A stretch of DNA of 64,000 bases from CAZHRK01 sp964534555. Lineage in GTDB: Bacteria; Babelota; Babeliae; Babelales; RVW-14. The notes below the pieces were generated by a model that was not told the DNA's origin, ran no database searches, and saw nothing but the letters and a program-made list of their open reading frames with translations. The stretch covers positions 616,906-680,905 of the forward strand of contig CAZHRK010000001.1 in the NCBI GenBank assembly GCA_964534555.1. The letters run 5' to 3'. Every line of letters starts with the position of its first letter. Within the stretch, counting starts at the first letter, position 1. Positions 17,415 through 26,409 of the stretch are shown piece by piece. The position numbers and the translations under genes were made by a program.

Positions 17415-17861
17415 ATGCACATACTCTTACTTTCGCTTCTTTTTTCTCTTGCTCAGGTTGTTTATCCCGCAGCGGTTGTTACATCAAGCTCACCGCTTGC
17501 ATCTGACCCCTTGTGTTCGCCGGGTGGATCATCTGACTTTTCACCCCTTCGGGCAAAAGATAAGCGCTCTATTTCAGACGTCTCAGTTTCCTACGTTAAT
17601 GGGCTCTGGCTGATTGAAGCAATTAACAAAGCTGATCTGGCGGTTGTCGTTGATATCTGCAAGAATCATAACGTTGATCCGTTCAAGCGCGTTGATATCA
17701 TAACGCGTGACTTCTGGGGATGTGAGGAGATTGTTACGATTTCTCCGTTTATGTACCTTAATCGGATTCTTCTTGATGGCTTTGGGCATCCTGATCTTGA
17801 GCATATTGCCGAGTATTTTAAAGAGCTGCTAGCGGCTCAAGATTGCCGAAAAGATCGTTAA
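17415..17861 (+). CDS. Small secreted protein, possibly diverged ankyrin type
   Basis: 148 residues. Signal peptide MHILLLSLLFSLAQVVYPAA. A Ser/Pro linker precedes LWLIEAINKADLAVVVDICK (about residues 64-83) and SPFMYLNRILLDGFGHPDLE (about 110-129), which have the helix-loop-helix spacing of two diverged ankyrin repeats. A -10 hexamer TATACT lies at 17363-17368, but no clear -35 and only a weak ribosome binding site are seen. It follows the ankyrin gene, separated by a terminator, and may be a relative. Confidence 0.6.
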   Translation: MHILLLSLLFSLAQVVYPAAVVTSSSPLASDPLCSPGGSSDFSPLRAKDKRSISDVSVSYVNGLWLIEAINKADLAVVVDICKNHNVDPFKRVDIITRDFWGCEEIVTISPFMYLNRILLDGFGHPDLEHIAEYFKELLAAQDCRKDR

Positions 17862-18139
17862 TAACAACGGTTTGAGTTGATTCAGATAAGTAATTTGTTA
17901 CACTAGCTCCTTCGTTTAACTTTATTAAGCCTGGTTTAACCAGCTCGATACTCATCGTAATGATTAATCACATCAGTAATCGCTGAATCCCCCCCCCTCT
18001 GGGGCGTAGGTGCCGCAGAGTGCGGGGTGTTCTGACGTAAGCTACTGATACGTAATAAACGCATCAGTTCAGCTTTGGCACGAGAATGTGCTATATAATT
18101 GTTGTACGTTAACTGTATTTAAGGTTACAAGGAGCTTGA

Positions 18140-19120
18140 ATGACTCTGGTTGGTAGTTTATGTATGATTGTCGCGGGCCTAGCAGGTTTGTGGCAGGCGG
18201 GTGATTTTGTTGTGCACTATGCGGTACAGCTGGGTGATCGCTTTAAGATTTCTAAGTTTTTTCTTGGGTTTATTATTCTCGCGATTGCTGCTGATATTCC
18301 TGAGCTTGCAATAGCTATCACTTCTGCGCTCCAGGGTGCTAGCGGTGTTGCTGCTGGTGATATTATTGGCGCAAATTTTTCAGATATAACCCTTGTGATC
18401 GGGACAACTCTTTTAATTACCGGTGGCACTGTTAAAATTACTGCACGTGATCGTAGAAGTATGCTTGCAATGGTATTTTTATCTGCGCTTGTGATGTTTC
18501 TAACGTTTGCTGCTGGGTCGGTTGATCGTGTTGTTGGAATGGGCCTGATTGTGACGTATATTGCCGCTATCGTCTGGCTTTGGAAGTCTGGCGCTAAGCA
18601 TGATGTTATGCACGAAGAGGTTGAAGAAATCACAGAGCAAGAGACTCATAGCAAAGATTGGTTTTTAACATCAACGCCTGGTGTAGTTGCAAAACTTGCA
18701 GCAAGCCTTGGTGTGGTGATGTATGCATCACAAATTACCGTTGATGGTGCGCTTGCATTTGCAGAGCTTATTAATTTTTCACCAGAAAAAGTTGGTGCTG
18801 TGATCTTGGGTGTTGGAACATCCCTCCCAGAGCTTGCGCTTAGCCTTGGTGCTATACGTCGTGGCCACTTATCGCTCGCGCTGGGGCCAACGCTTGGTAC
18901 CGTTCTTGAGCAAACAACCTTTATCTTTGGTATTTTGGCTGCATTATCTGGTACGCCTGTAGAGCTTGGTGGCTTATGGATTGATGCGTTGTTTATGTTT
19001 GGTGCATTTGCTGTGATTGCATTTGGATTGATGAGACAAAAGCCAATGGGACGTATTTTTGGCGTTGCCCTGCTGATGCTTTTTGTCACGTATGTTGTTA
19101 CGCGTACGTTTGTGATTTAA
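18140..19120 (+). CDS. CaCA-family sodium/calcium (cation) exchanger
   Basis: 326 residues with about ten hydrophobic segments: an inner-membrane cation/proton or sodium antiporter. The two inverted alpha-repeats are visible: ILAIAADIPELAIAITSALQ with GDIIGANFSD (about residues 50-92), and GVGTSLPELALSLGAIRRGH with LGPTLGTVLEQ (about 227-262). The second repeat has the classical GTSLPE; in the first it is replaced by AADIPE, keeping the key Pro-Glu. An acidic loop (HEEVEEITEQE) separates the halves. AAGGAG precedes the ATG. A TATATAAT sequence about 45 bases upstream may be the -10 region. Confidence 0.9.
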   Translation: MTLVGSLCMIVAGLAGLWQAGDFVVHYAVQLGDRFKISKFFLGFIILAIAADIPELAIAITSALQGASGVAAGDIIGANFSDITLVIGTTLLITGGTVKITARDRRSMLAMVFLSALVMFLTFAAGSVDRVVGMGLIVTYIAAIVWLWKSGAKHDVMHEEVEEITEQETHSKDWFLTSTPGVVAKLAASLGVVMYASQITVDGALAFAELINFSPEKVGAVILGVGTSLPELALSLGAIRRGHLSLALGPTLGTVLEQTTFIFGILAALSGTPVELGGLWIDALFMFGAFAVIAFGLMRQKPMGRIFGVALLMLFVTYVVTRTFVI

Positions 19121-19163
19121 GACTAGCAGCACAAGCACAACACTTTTTATTTTGGATCATAAA

Positions 19164-19190
19164 AAAGGGGAGCCACAACGGCTCCCCTTT
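19164..19190. terminator. Bidirectional hairpin terminator
   Basis: AAAGGGGAGCC (19164-19174) pairs with GGCTCCCCTTT (19180-19190), five-base loop, between the convergent exchanger and frr genes. Confidence 0.85.
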
Positions 19191-19218
19191 AGTCTTTGTG
19201 TGCTTGAATTCGTGACAA

Positions 19219-19803
19219 CTAGATGTGTCCGATTTCTGCAGCTTTCTTATCATTCATCTGTTCTGCTTTTTCGATGAATGTATTTGTCACTTTATCAAGA
19301 AGATCGCTCAGGCGCTTTGCAAAGTCTTCTGATATTGTACGCTTTTTCTCTGCGTCACGAAGTGCATTATGGAATTCTTTGCGCACGTTACGCACACCAA
19401 CTTTGCACTCTTCTGTTTTTTTGCCAAGAAGCTTAACAAGTTCATCACGGCGAGATGCGCTCATTTGTGGCAGCTGGACTCTGATAACGTTTCCATCGTT
19501 AATTGGTGCTGCGCCAATATCTGAAACAGCGATAGCTTTTTCAATTTCAGAAAGAACTGATTTGTCCCATGGCTGAACCATAAGCAAGCGTGCGTCTGGA
19601 GCTGAGAGTGTTGCAAGCTCTTTCAGGCTCATCATTTGACCGTAAGCATCAACTTTGATGTTCTCAAGCAATGCGATTGATGCTCGTCCTGTTCTGATTG
19701 CTGCGAGCTCTTTTTCATAATGTTTTATCGGTTTATCCATGTGCTCTTTGAGCGGGTTTTCAAAAGCTTTAGAGTCGCCTTCTTGAAATGCTATTTCGAT
19801 CAT
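19219..19803 (-). CDS. frr: Ribosome recycling factor
   Basis: 194 residues; releases ribosomes from mRNA after termination. Family motifs: AAIRTGRASIALLENIKVDA, then VQPWDKSVLSEIEKAI, NDGNVIRVQLP and RRDELVKLLGKKTEECKVGV. It is about nine residues longer than the common length at the N-terminus. AAGGA lies before the ATG. It is the last gene of a tsf-pyrH-frr operon, starting 15 bases after pyrH. Confidence 0.97.
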   Translation of the reverse strand: MIEIAFQEGDSKAFENPLKEHMDKPIKHYEKELAAIRTGRASIALLENIKVDAYGQMMSLKELATLSAPDARLLMVQPWDKSVLSEIEKAIAVSDIGAAPINDGNVIRVQLPQMSASRRDELVKLLGKKTEECKVGVRNVRKEFHNALRDAEKKRTISEDFAKRLSDLLDKVTNTFIEKAEQMNDKKAAEIGHI

Positions 19804-19818
19804 ACTGTTCCTTATACT

Positions 19819-20511
19819 TTAAGCTATTGTGCTTCCGAAATTTTTGTCGCTTACTGCTCGTAGGAGTGCGTTTTGCTCATTCATCGAAAAAACTCTGAGC
19901 ATGATATTGTGTTGCTGAGCGATTACAAGTGCCGTTGTATCAACAACACCAAGTTTTTGCTCAATCGCGTACTGGTGCGATATTTTATCGAGTTTTATAG
20001 CCATTCGATTTACTGATGGGTCTTTATCATATACCCCATCAACCTTGGTTGCTTTGTACACAGTTTTTGCCCCAACTTGCGTTGCTCGGATCATTGCTGC
20101 TGTATCAGTTGTGAAGCAAGGGTTTCCTGTGCCACCAACAAAAATAATCACATTACCGCTTTTTTGCAGCGCCGTGATTGTCTGCTGGCTGATAGAAAGC
20201 GATATGCCAGGCACAATTTGAGGAGATAAAAGCTGCGCCTGAACGCCTCGTTGAATAAGCAAGTCTTGAATAATAAGGCCATTCATAAATGTTGCCATCA
20301 TCCCAACGCTATCAGCTTGGGCAGGAGTGAGACCCAGCAGTCGACCCTCGTTGTTGCCTCTAAAAATATTGCCGCCGCCTATAATCAGGCTAACGTGGTG
20401 GTGGATGCTGAGCTGCTTGATTTGGTTTAAAAGCGCATCAAGAATCCCTGATGCGCCTTTTGTCATATCAATGATCTCACCACTTAGTTTGATGACCAGT
20501 GGCTCATTCAT
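19819..20511 (-). CDS. pyrH: UMP kinase
   Basis: 230 residues; amino-acid-kinase fold enzyme that phosphorylates UMP to UDP. Motifs: KLSGE near the N-terminus, IIGGGNIFRGNN, DSVGMMATFMNGL, and VDGVYDKDPSVN near the nucleotide site. The start codon lies two bases after the tsf stop codon, so translation is probably coupled. The order tsf-pyrH-frr is the classical bacterial one. Confidence 0.97.
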   Translation of the reverse strand: MNEPLVIKLSGEIIDMTKGASGILDALLNQIKQLSIHHHVSLIIGGGNIFRGNNEGRLLGLTPAQADSVGMMATFMNGLIIQDLLIQRGVQAQLLSPQIVPGISLSISQQTITALQKSGNVIIFVGGTGNPCFTTDTAAMIRATQVGAKTVYKATKVDGVYDKDPSVNRMAIKLDKISHQYAIEQKLGVVDTTALVIAQQHNIMLRVFSMNEQNALLRAVSDKNFGSTIA

Positions 20512-20513
20512 AA

Positions 20514-21395
20514 TTATCTGCCAATTGAGAAGCGTTTGAACTGCTTAACTGTCACGTTAAGACCAAGGCCTTTTGCAACAGTGTCAACATGTTGCTTAAC
20601 GCTTTGTTTTTCATCTTTGATGAATGGTTGGTTGAGCAGGCATGCATCTTGGTAGAATTTGCTGAGTTTGCCTTCTACAATTTTTGCAATAACTTGCTCT
20701 GGCTTGCCGCTGTCTTTCATTTGATCCATAGCGATAGCGCGCTCTTTTTCAACGGTTGCAGGATCAAGTTCTGAAGGGCTTACGCATACTGGGTTTGTTA
20801 CCGCGATTTGCATGCATACATCTTTTGCTAGAGCCTTGAGTGCGTCTGCATGGCTTGCAGCATCTTTATCTGTGCTGAGCTCAACCATAACACCAACTGT
20901 TGAACCTGGGTGGATGTAAACATTTACAAGTCCGTGGCCAGCAACAACAAAGCGATTAAAACGGTTTACTTTGATGTTTTCACAAATTTTAGCTGTTAGC
21001 TCATCAAGCATGCTCTTAATGGTCAACTTGCCATTTTTTGCATGTACTTGGGTCATCAGCTCTTCAACGTCTTTTGCGTCTTGGTGCGCGATGTGCTCTG
21101 CTACGTTGATAGCAAAATCACGCATGCTTTCTGTGTTTGCAGAGAAGTCTGTTTCGCACGCGGTCTCTACAAGAACCCCAGTTTTTCCGTCAACAGTAAC
21201 GAATGATTCCACGCGGCCATGGTTGGTAAGGTTGTCTGCGCGCTTTGCAGCTACAGCAGCGCCTTTTTTACGAAGAATCTCGAGTGCTTTTTCAAAGTCG
21301 CCTTCTGTTTCCATAAGCGCTTTTTTGCAATCCATAAGGCTAATTTGTGTCTTGTCGCGAAGTTGCTTTACAAGATCCATGCTGACTGTTGTCAT
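20514..21395 (-). CDS. tsf: Elongation factor Ts
   Basis: 293 residues; the guanine nucleotide exchange factor for EF-Tu. The N-terminal UBA-like domain has LRDKTQISLMDCKKALMETE, and the exchange motif CETDFSANTESM follows. AGGAG precedes the ATG. First gene of the operon with pyrH and frr. The usual upstream partner rpsB is not present; the next gene upstream is rpmF, on the other strand. Confidence 0.97.
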   Translation of the reverse strand: MTTVSMDLVKQLRDKTQISLMDCKKALMETEGDFEKALEILRKKGAAVAAKRADNLTNHGRVESFVTVDGKTGVLVETACETDFSANTESMRDFAINVAEHIAHQDAKDVEELMTQVHAKNGKLTIKSMLDELTAKICENIKVNRFNRFVVAGHGLVNVYIHPGSTVGVMVELSTDKDAASHADALKALAKDVCMQIAVTNPVCVSPSELDPATVEKERAIAMDQMKDSGKPEQVIAKIVEGKLSKFYQDACLLNQPFIKDEKQSVKQHVDTVAKGLGLNVTVKQFKRFSIGR

Positions 21396-21530
21396 AAACG
21401 GCTCCTGAGGTCTTTAAAATTTGAAGAAAAAGTATCTTTTTTAAAAAATATAGCTATAATGCTTGCGTACATGAATTGACGTATCAGTCTGCCAGATTTG
21501 TGCAAATTTACAACTATTGGCACAACTGTT

Positions 21531-21559
21531 TTGACAAAAAGCGATGAAAAATTTACCAT
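21531..21559 (+). promoter_or_regulatory. Sigma-70-type promoter for rpmF
   Basis: TTGACA (21531-21536), 17-base spacer, TACCAT (21554-21559; 4 of 6). It lies in the 278-base divergent region between tsf and rpmF, about 115 bases before the rpmF start. Confidence 0.6.
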
Positions 21560-21673
21560 AGGTGAACTTTAAAAAGTCTACCACTCATATGGTTTTTAAT
21601 TACTAGTTAACCAGGTTTACTGCTTTATTTGCTGAAATAAAGCTCACCAAGATAGTTTACGAGGAGTCATCTA

Positions 21674-21955
21674 ATGCCAGTACCTAAACGTAAGTTGTCG
21701 CGAAAGCGTCGTGATCAACGTTCGGCTAATAAAGGTATTAAGCCACAATCAATGTCTCGTTGTCAGACATGCCAATCACCTATTATGCCACACAAGGTAT
21801 GCTCAGAGTGCGGCTATTACAAAGGTATCAAGGTACTGCGTACAAAGACCGACCGTCTTTATGCTCGTGGTCAAGCACGCGAAGCTCAATCTGCGGCACT
21901 CAATGCTTCAGCTTCAGCAAATCAAGCGCAAGCAGGTCAGAGCGAGCAGCAGTAA
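21674..21955 (+). CDS. rpmF: 50S ribosomal protein L32 with C-terminal extension
   Basis: 93 residues. The N-terminus MPVPKRKLSRKRRDQRSAN and the zinc ribbon C-x2-C...C-x2-C (CQTCQ; CSECGYYKG) identify L32. About 30 extra residues at the C-terminus are Ala/Gln/Ser-rich (QSAALNASASANQAQAGQSE) and not part of the usual protein of about 57-60 residues. GAGGAG precedes the ATG. A terminator hairpin separates it from plsX, its common partner in bacteria. Confidence 0.95.
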   Translation: MPVPKRKLSRKRRDQRSANKGIKPQSMSRCQTCQSPIMPHKVCSECGYYKGIKVLRTKTDRLYARGQAREAQSAALNASASANQAQAGQSEQQ

Positions 21956-21982
21956 GCTGTTGATTTCTAGACATGAAATTTT

Positions 21983-22026
21983 AACGCCGCTTTTCAAAAC
22001 ACTGTTTTTGAGAGGCGGCGTTTTTG
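21983..22026 (+). terminator. Terminator or attenuator between rpmF and plsX
   Basis: AACGCCGC (21983-21990) pairs with GCGGCGTT (22015-22022), with an inner TCAAAA/TTTTTGA stem, followed by TTTG. Its place between two genes often co-transcribed suggests partial read-through. Confidence 0.75.
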
Positions 22027-22045
22027 TTTTGAAAGGTATTTTCAG

Positions 22046-22936
22046 ATGATCGCGCTTGATGTTATGGGTGGTGATTATGCCCCTGATGTTGTTCTTGAAG
22101 CTGCTGTAGAGGCTGCTCGAGGTGGCGTTTCGATTTTATTGTTTGGCCCTAGCCAGCGTATACAAGAATCACTCAGCCGGCTTCATGCTGATTGGGCTGC
22201 ATTACCCCTCAAAATAGTTGATGCACCTGATACCGTTGGCATGGATGAAGAGCCTGTTTTTGCGGTCAGAAAAAAACCTCAATCGTCTTTGGTGATGGCT
22301 GTTTCTGCTGTTGCGCGTGGCCAAGCATCGGCTGTTGTGTCTGCCGGTAATTCTGGTGCTCTCATGGCTGCTGCAGCATTTATTATTGGCCGTATCGATG
22401 GGATAGAGCGTCCCGCTATTGCAGGGTTTTTTCCTTCCCATTCTGGGCGTGTTTTGGTGCTTGATCTTGGTGCAAATACAGAGTGCAGACCACAGCACCT
22501 CCTTCAGTTTGCCCAGCTTGGCGATGCATACGCTCGAGAGCTTGGGATCAGCAATCCGCGCATAGGTCTTCTGGCAAATGGTCATGAAGAGACCAAGGGG
22601 AGCCTTTTAGTTAAAGAGGCACACCAGCTTATCAAGCAGGATGGGGCATTTAATTTTATTGGCAATATTGAGCCATACGATATTATCGATCACAAGGCAG
22701 ACGTTGTTGTCTGTGATGGTTTTTCAGGTAATATTTTGCTCAAAACTCAAGAGGCCGTTATCGAGGCAGCCGCTGCTTGGACTGGTAACGCAGCCGCCCT
22801 TGAAGAGCATATGACGCACAGAACTGTTGGTGGCGCGCTGTTGCTTGGCGTGAAAGGGCGTGTTATCGTCTGCCATGGTGCGTCCGATGCAAAAATGCTA
22901 AAAAACGCACTTTTTTTCGCCGCCCAAAAGAGTTAA
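22046..22936 (+). CDS. plsX: Phosphate acyltransferase PlsX
   Basis: 296 residues; makes acyl-phosphate from acyl-ACP, the first step toward phosphatidic acid. Motifs: ALDVMGGDYAPDVVLEAAV at the N-terminus, VSAGNSGALMAAA, GNIEPYDI and VVVCDGFSGNILLKT. It is somewhat shorter than the usual 330-345 residues, with the C-terminal region compressed. It stands near gltX and the fab genes, consistent with a lipid-synthesis cluster. Confidence 0.95.
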   Translation: MIALDVMGGDYAPDVVLEAAVEAARGGVSILLFGPSQRIQESLSRLHADWAALPLKIVDAPDTVGMDEEPVFAVRKKPQSSLVMAVSAVARGQASAVVSAGNSGALMAAAAFIIGRIDGIERPAIAGFFPSHSGRVLVLDLGANTECRPQHLLQFAQLGDAYARELGISNPRIGLLANGHEETKGSLLVKEAHQLIKQDGAFNFIGNIEPYDIIDHKADVVVCDGFSGNILLKTQEAVIEAAAAWTGNAAALEEHMTHRTVGGALLLGVKGRVIVCHGASDAKMLKNALFFAAQKS

Positions 22937-23053
22937 ATATTGCAGTTTGAATTGCAAAAGCTGCAAAAATGCAGGAAAATGCCTCTTTATATACAAAGAA
23001 ATATAATTCTGTATAGTTAAAAAACATACAAAAATGCAATCACAGGAGAGTCT

Positions 23054-23788
23054 ATGAACGAGTCACGCAGCATGCTGTCGTCATGGTCAGAGCAATCAAA
23101 AGAGTTTGCTTTGAATTACACACGCCAGCTGGTTTATGGGGTTATCGGGGCTGTCGTTATTGGTCTTGGTGGGCTAGGGTATCATCAGTACTGGAAGCAT
23201 ATGCAAGCCGTTGCGCAGGGTGATTTAGCTACCGCGCTTCGTTTTGTTGATGCACCGATTATTCCTGGTGGCAAGACTGTAGTAGATGGTGATGCTATCC
23301 AATTTGCTTCGGCAGAGGATAAGTGGAATCATCTGAATAAAGTGTTTGCAGAGGCTTATGCTAAGAATAAAGGTTCTGGAATAAGCGGTATGTTCCTTGT
23401 TAATCAGGCAGATGCCTTGATTAATCTTGGCAAAAACACCCAAGCGCTAGAAGTGATGAATGAAGCGCTGGATCGTTTGCCAAGCAAGGAGTTGAAAGAT
23501 TTTTATCGCGTTAAACGCGCGCTTATGAAAATGGATAACGAAGGTGCCGTAGTACAAAAAGAAGGCCTTGAGGAGCTTAAAAAGCTTGCTGATAATCAAA
23601 GCAGCTATGCTCATGAACAAGCGCTTTACTACCTTGGCAACTACTTCTGGGTTCATAAGGACTTTGCACAGGCAAAAAATTACTGGCAGCAGCTTGTTGT
23701 TAAATACGGTATGCGCGATGGACAGCACCCATCACCATATGTCGATGTTGTCAGATCTAAGTTACGTTTGATTAGTGCTGAATGGTAA
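23054..23788 (+). CDS. YfgM-like membrane-anchored TPR protein
   Basis: 244 residues. A cytoplasmic N-terminus of about 28 residues is followed by one membrane segment (LVYGVIGAVVIGLGGLGYHQ, about residues 27-46), and the rest is helical with TPR-like units (NQADALINLGKNTQALEVMN; ALYYLGNYFWVHKDFAQAKN). This layout matches the YfgM/TPR_21 family, which assists secretion-related chaperones in other bacteria. CAGGAGAG precedes the ATG. It ends ten bases before gltX, so the two are probably co-transcribed. Confidence 0.75.
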   Translation: MNESRSMLSSWSEQSKEFALNYTRQLVYGVIGAVVIGLGGLGYHQYWKHMQAVAQGDLATALRFVDAPIIPGGKTVVDGDAIQFASAEDKWNHLNKVFAEAYAKNKGSGISGMFLVNQADALINLGKNTQALEVMNEALDRLPSKELKDFYRVKRALMKMDNEGAVVQKEGLEELKKLADNQSSYAHEQALYYLGNYFWVHKDFAQAKNYWQQLVVKYGMRDGQHPSPYVDVVRSKLRLISAEW

Positions 23789-23798
23789 GGAATAGATA

Positions 23799-25223
23799 GT
23801 GAGTACAGGTACACTACGAGTTAGATTTGCTCCATCTCCAACAGGGCACCTCCACATTGGTGGTTTGCGTTCTGCAATCTTTAATTGGTTGTATGCGCGT
23901 CATCATGGCGGAACATTTCTTATTCGTGTTGAGGATACTGATGTAGCCCGCTCAAGCGAGGCGTATGTTCAGTCCCAACTCGCAAGTTTGGCATGGCTTG
24001 GGCTATCGCCAGATGAACCTATCGTGTACCAGCTTTCACGTATCGAAAAGCACAAAGCAGCGGCGCGCCACCTTTTGCTTAACGGCAGAGCGTATCCGTG
24101 CTTCTGTGACCCGCGTGATGCAGATCAGCTTGTTTCTGATTTAGAGATGGGCCTTGGCAGCAAGTACGCTGGTGTGTGCAGAAACAAAACCTTTACCGAC
24201 CAAGATTTACAAAAGCCTCATGCCATCAGATTTAAATTACCTGATGGCATGCAGGATGTTGTGTTTAATGATCTGGTGCTAGGCGAGATTCGCGTTAACA
24301 TCGATCAGCTTGATGATTTTGTCATCGTTCGTAGAGATGGCACTCCGGTGTATAATTTCTGCGTTGTCGTCGATGACATTGATATGAAAATTTCACACAT
24401 TATTCGTGGCCAAGACCACGTTTCAAACACGCCAAAACAGATTTTGTTGTATGATGCGCTTGGCGCTCAGCCACCTCATTTTGCCCATATTCCACTTATC
24501 CTTGGGCCAAATGGCGGCAAACTCAGTAAGCGTGATGCTGCTGTATCTGTTGGTGAATACCATGCCCAAGGCTACTTGCCAGAAGCTTTGATGAACTACC
24601 TTGTTCGTTTAGGGTGGTCGCATGGTGATCAAGAGGTCTTTACTGCTGAAGAATTAGTTAGGCTTTTTACGCTTGATTCTATCGGCAAAAAAGGATCTAT
24701 TTTCGATGTTAAAAAATTACAATGGCTTAACGCTCATTACATGAAGCAAAAAGATGCGCTTACGCTTCTTGATGCTATTAAGAGTGTTAACCACGAGTTT
24801 TATGATGAGCTTGTTTCGCTTTGGCCTGATGCCATGCTAACAAGGCTTATTGATGAATATAAGCAACGTGCATCAACATTAGTTGATTTGTATGAAGCCG
24901 TAAGAAATCTTGCCAAAGAGCCGGGTATTTATAATACCGCGCTTATTGCACAGTGGGTGACTCCACAAACAGCCGATGTGCTCGAGCAGCTTTGTGCTCA
25001 GCTTGAGTCGCAGCAGGCATTTACTGATCATGCAGTTTTATCTGCAGCTGGTCAGGAGCTTTGTAAGTATTATGGACTTAAAACTGTTCAGCTTGCGCAG
25101 CCAATTAGGCTTGCGCTTACTGGTGGGATTGCCAGTCCAGGTGTTTTTGAGCTTATGTCACTTCTTGGCAAAGAGTGTTCATTACGAAGAATTAGGGCAC
25201 TAGTTGCGCAGCTGCGTACCTAG
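23799..25223 (+). CDS. gltX: Glutamyl-tRNA synthetase
   Basis: 474 residues, class I aminoacyl-tRNA synthetase charging tRNA-Glu. The HIGH-type motif is SPTGHLHIGGLRSAIFNWLY near residue 10; the KMSKS-type motif is KLSKR (about residues 241-245). Other family blocks: IRVEDTD, HIIRGQDHVSNTPKQI. It uses a GTG start (23799) with TAAGGA upstream. No glutaminyl-tRNA synthetase is in the window, so it may also charge tRNA-Gln with Glu, as in many bacteria; this cannot be told here. Confidence 0.97.
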   Translation: MSTGTLRVRFAPSPTGHLHIGGLRSAIFNWLYARHHGGTFLIRVEDTDVARSSEAYVQSQLASLAWLGLSPDEPIVYQLSRIEKHKAAARHLLLNGRAYPCFCDPRDADQLVSDLEMGLGSKYAGVCRNKTFTDQDLQKPHAIRFKLPDGMQDVVFNDLVLGEIRVNIDQLDDFVIVRRDGTPVYNFCVVVDDIDMKISHIIRGQDHVSNTPKQILLYDALGAQPPHFAHIPLILGPNGGKLSKRDAAVSVGEYHAQGYLPEALMNYLVRLGWSHGDQEVFTAEELVRLFTLDSIGKKGSIFDVKKLQWLNAHYMKQKDALTLLDAIKSVNHEFYDELVSLWPDAMLTRLIDEYKQRASTLVDLYEAVRNLAKEPGIYNTALIAQWVTPQTADVLEQLCAQLESQQAFTDHAVLSAAGQELCKYYGLKTVQLAQPIRLALTGGIASPGVFELMSLLGKECSLRRIRALVAQLRT

Positions 25224-25245
25224 TGATTCATGGGGGAGGTTAGAA

Positions 25246-26322
25246 ATGACAAAGCCAATTATTGGAATGATTTTTCCTGGGCAGGGATCGCAAGGTCTTG
25301 GTATGGGAAAAGATTTATATGACAGAGAACGTTCGATTCAAGAGCTATTTGAGCAAGCATCAAGTTGTGTTGATAACAACTTTGTGCGCCTCTGTTTTGC
25401 ATCATCTGAGCGTGAACTGCGTGAAACGATTAATGCACAGACGTCTATTTTTCTTGTAAGCGTTGCAATCACGAACTTGCTGAAAGAAAAATTTGGGGTA
25501 GTGCCTGACATTGTTGCAGGACACAGTTCTGGCGAATATGCTGCGCTTTACGCAGCTGGTGGTATGTCATTTGTCGATGCCCTCTATCTTTTGAAAAAAC
25601 GTGCACTGTTTATGGACGAGGCAACAAAAGCTCACCCTGGTGGAATGATTGGGGTACTTGGATTGCCGTATGATACGCTCCATTCAATTTGTCAGCGTTA
25701 TGATGATACGACTGGTAATCAGCATGTTGCGGAAATTGTTAACTATAACTCTCCTGGCCAACTTGTAGTTTCTGGTACGCTGCCCGAGCTTGAAGCCATC
25801 ACCCGTGATGTCAAAGCTGCTGGTGGTAAAGTGCTCCCGCTCAACGTTGCAGGAGCTTTTCACTCTCGCTTGATGCGTGATGCTGCTAAGTTATTTGCCA
25901 TGTATATGGTCAAGGTTGATTTTAAAGATTTAACAGTCCCACTGGTTAATAACGTTCAGGCTCAGCTTGTCTCTACAAACGAGCAGATTAAGCAATCATT
26001 GATTAATCAGATGAGCTCAAACGTCTTGTGGTGGCCGTCAATGCAGCATTTTGCAAAGTGCGATATTATCATTGAGGTTGGCCCAAGCAATAAATTATCC
26101 AAAATGCTTAAGCGTGAATGGCCAGAAAAAGAAATTTACTCACTCAGCAACCCTGCAGAGCTTGAGCTGCTTATGGCTCGACTTGGGCAGAAGGTTGAAA
26201 AATCTGAACTAGAACTTGACCTTGAACGAGAAAAAGTGGCTAAAAAAGAGGCTGCTGAGGCAGAGCTTGCGGCACTTATCGTTTCTCCTCAAGAATCATC
26301 TGACGGTCAGCCATACGTTTAA
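25246..26322 (+). CDS. fabD: Malonyl-CoA:ACP transacylase
   Basis: 358 residues from the ATG at 25246 with GGGGGAGG upstream; the open frame begins earlier but without such a site. Transfers malonyl groups from CoA to acyl carrier protein. Motifs: FPGQGSQGLGMGKDLY near the N-terminus and the nucleophile elbow GHSSGEYAALYAAG with Ser94; NVAGAFHSRLM holds the second catalytic region. The C-terminus has an extra tail of about 50 charged residues (LELDLEREKVAKKEAAEAEL) that looks like a coiled coil and is not part of typical FabD. Confidence 0.95.
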   Translation: MTKPIIGMIFPGQGSQGLGMGKDLYDRERSIQELFEQASSCVDNNFVRLCFASSERELRETINAQTSIFLVSVAITNLLKEKFGVVPDIVAGHSSGEYAALYAAGGMSFVDALYLLKKRALFMDEATKAHPGGMIGVLGLPYDTLHSICQRYDDTTGNQHVAEIVNYNSPGQLVVSGTLPELEAITRDVKAAGGKVLPLNVAGAFHSRLMRDAAKLFAMYMVKVDFKDLTVPLVNNVQAQLVSTNEQIKQSLINQMSSNVLWWPSMQHFAKCDIIIEVGPSNKLSKMLKREWPEKEIYSLSNPAELELLMARLGQKVEKSELELDLEREKVAKKEAAEAELAALIVSPQESSDGQPYV

Positions 26323-26349
26323 GGCGCTGTCGTTTCCTCGTGAATAGTA

Positions 26350-26387
26350 AATAAAACAGGGTGGGTGTATACTCGCCCTGTTTTATT
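26350..26387 (+). terminator. Terminator between fabD and fabG
   Basis: AATAAAACAGGG (26350-26361) pairs perfectly with CCCTGTTTTATT (26376-26387), 14-base loop. Confidence 0.7.
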
Positions 26388-26409
26388 TTGTTGCTACAAA
26401 GGGTTTTTT

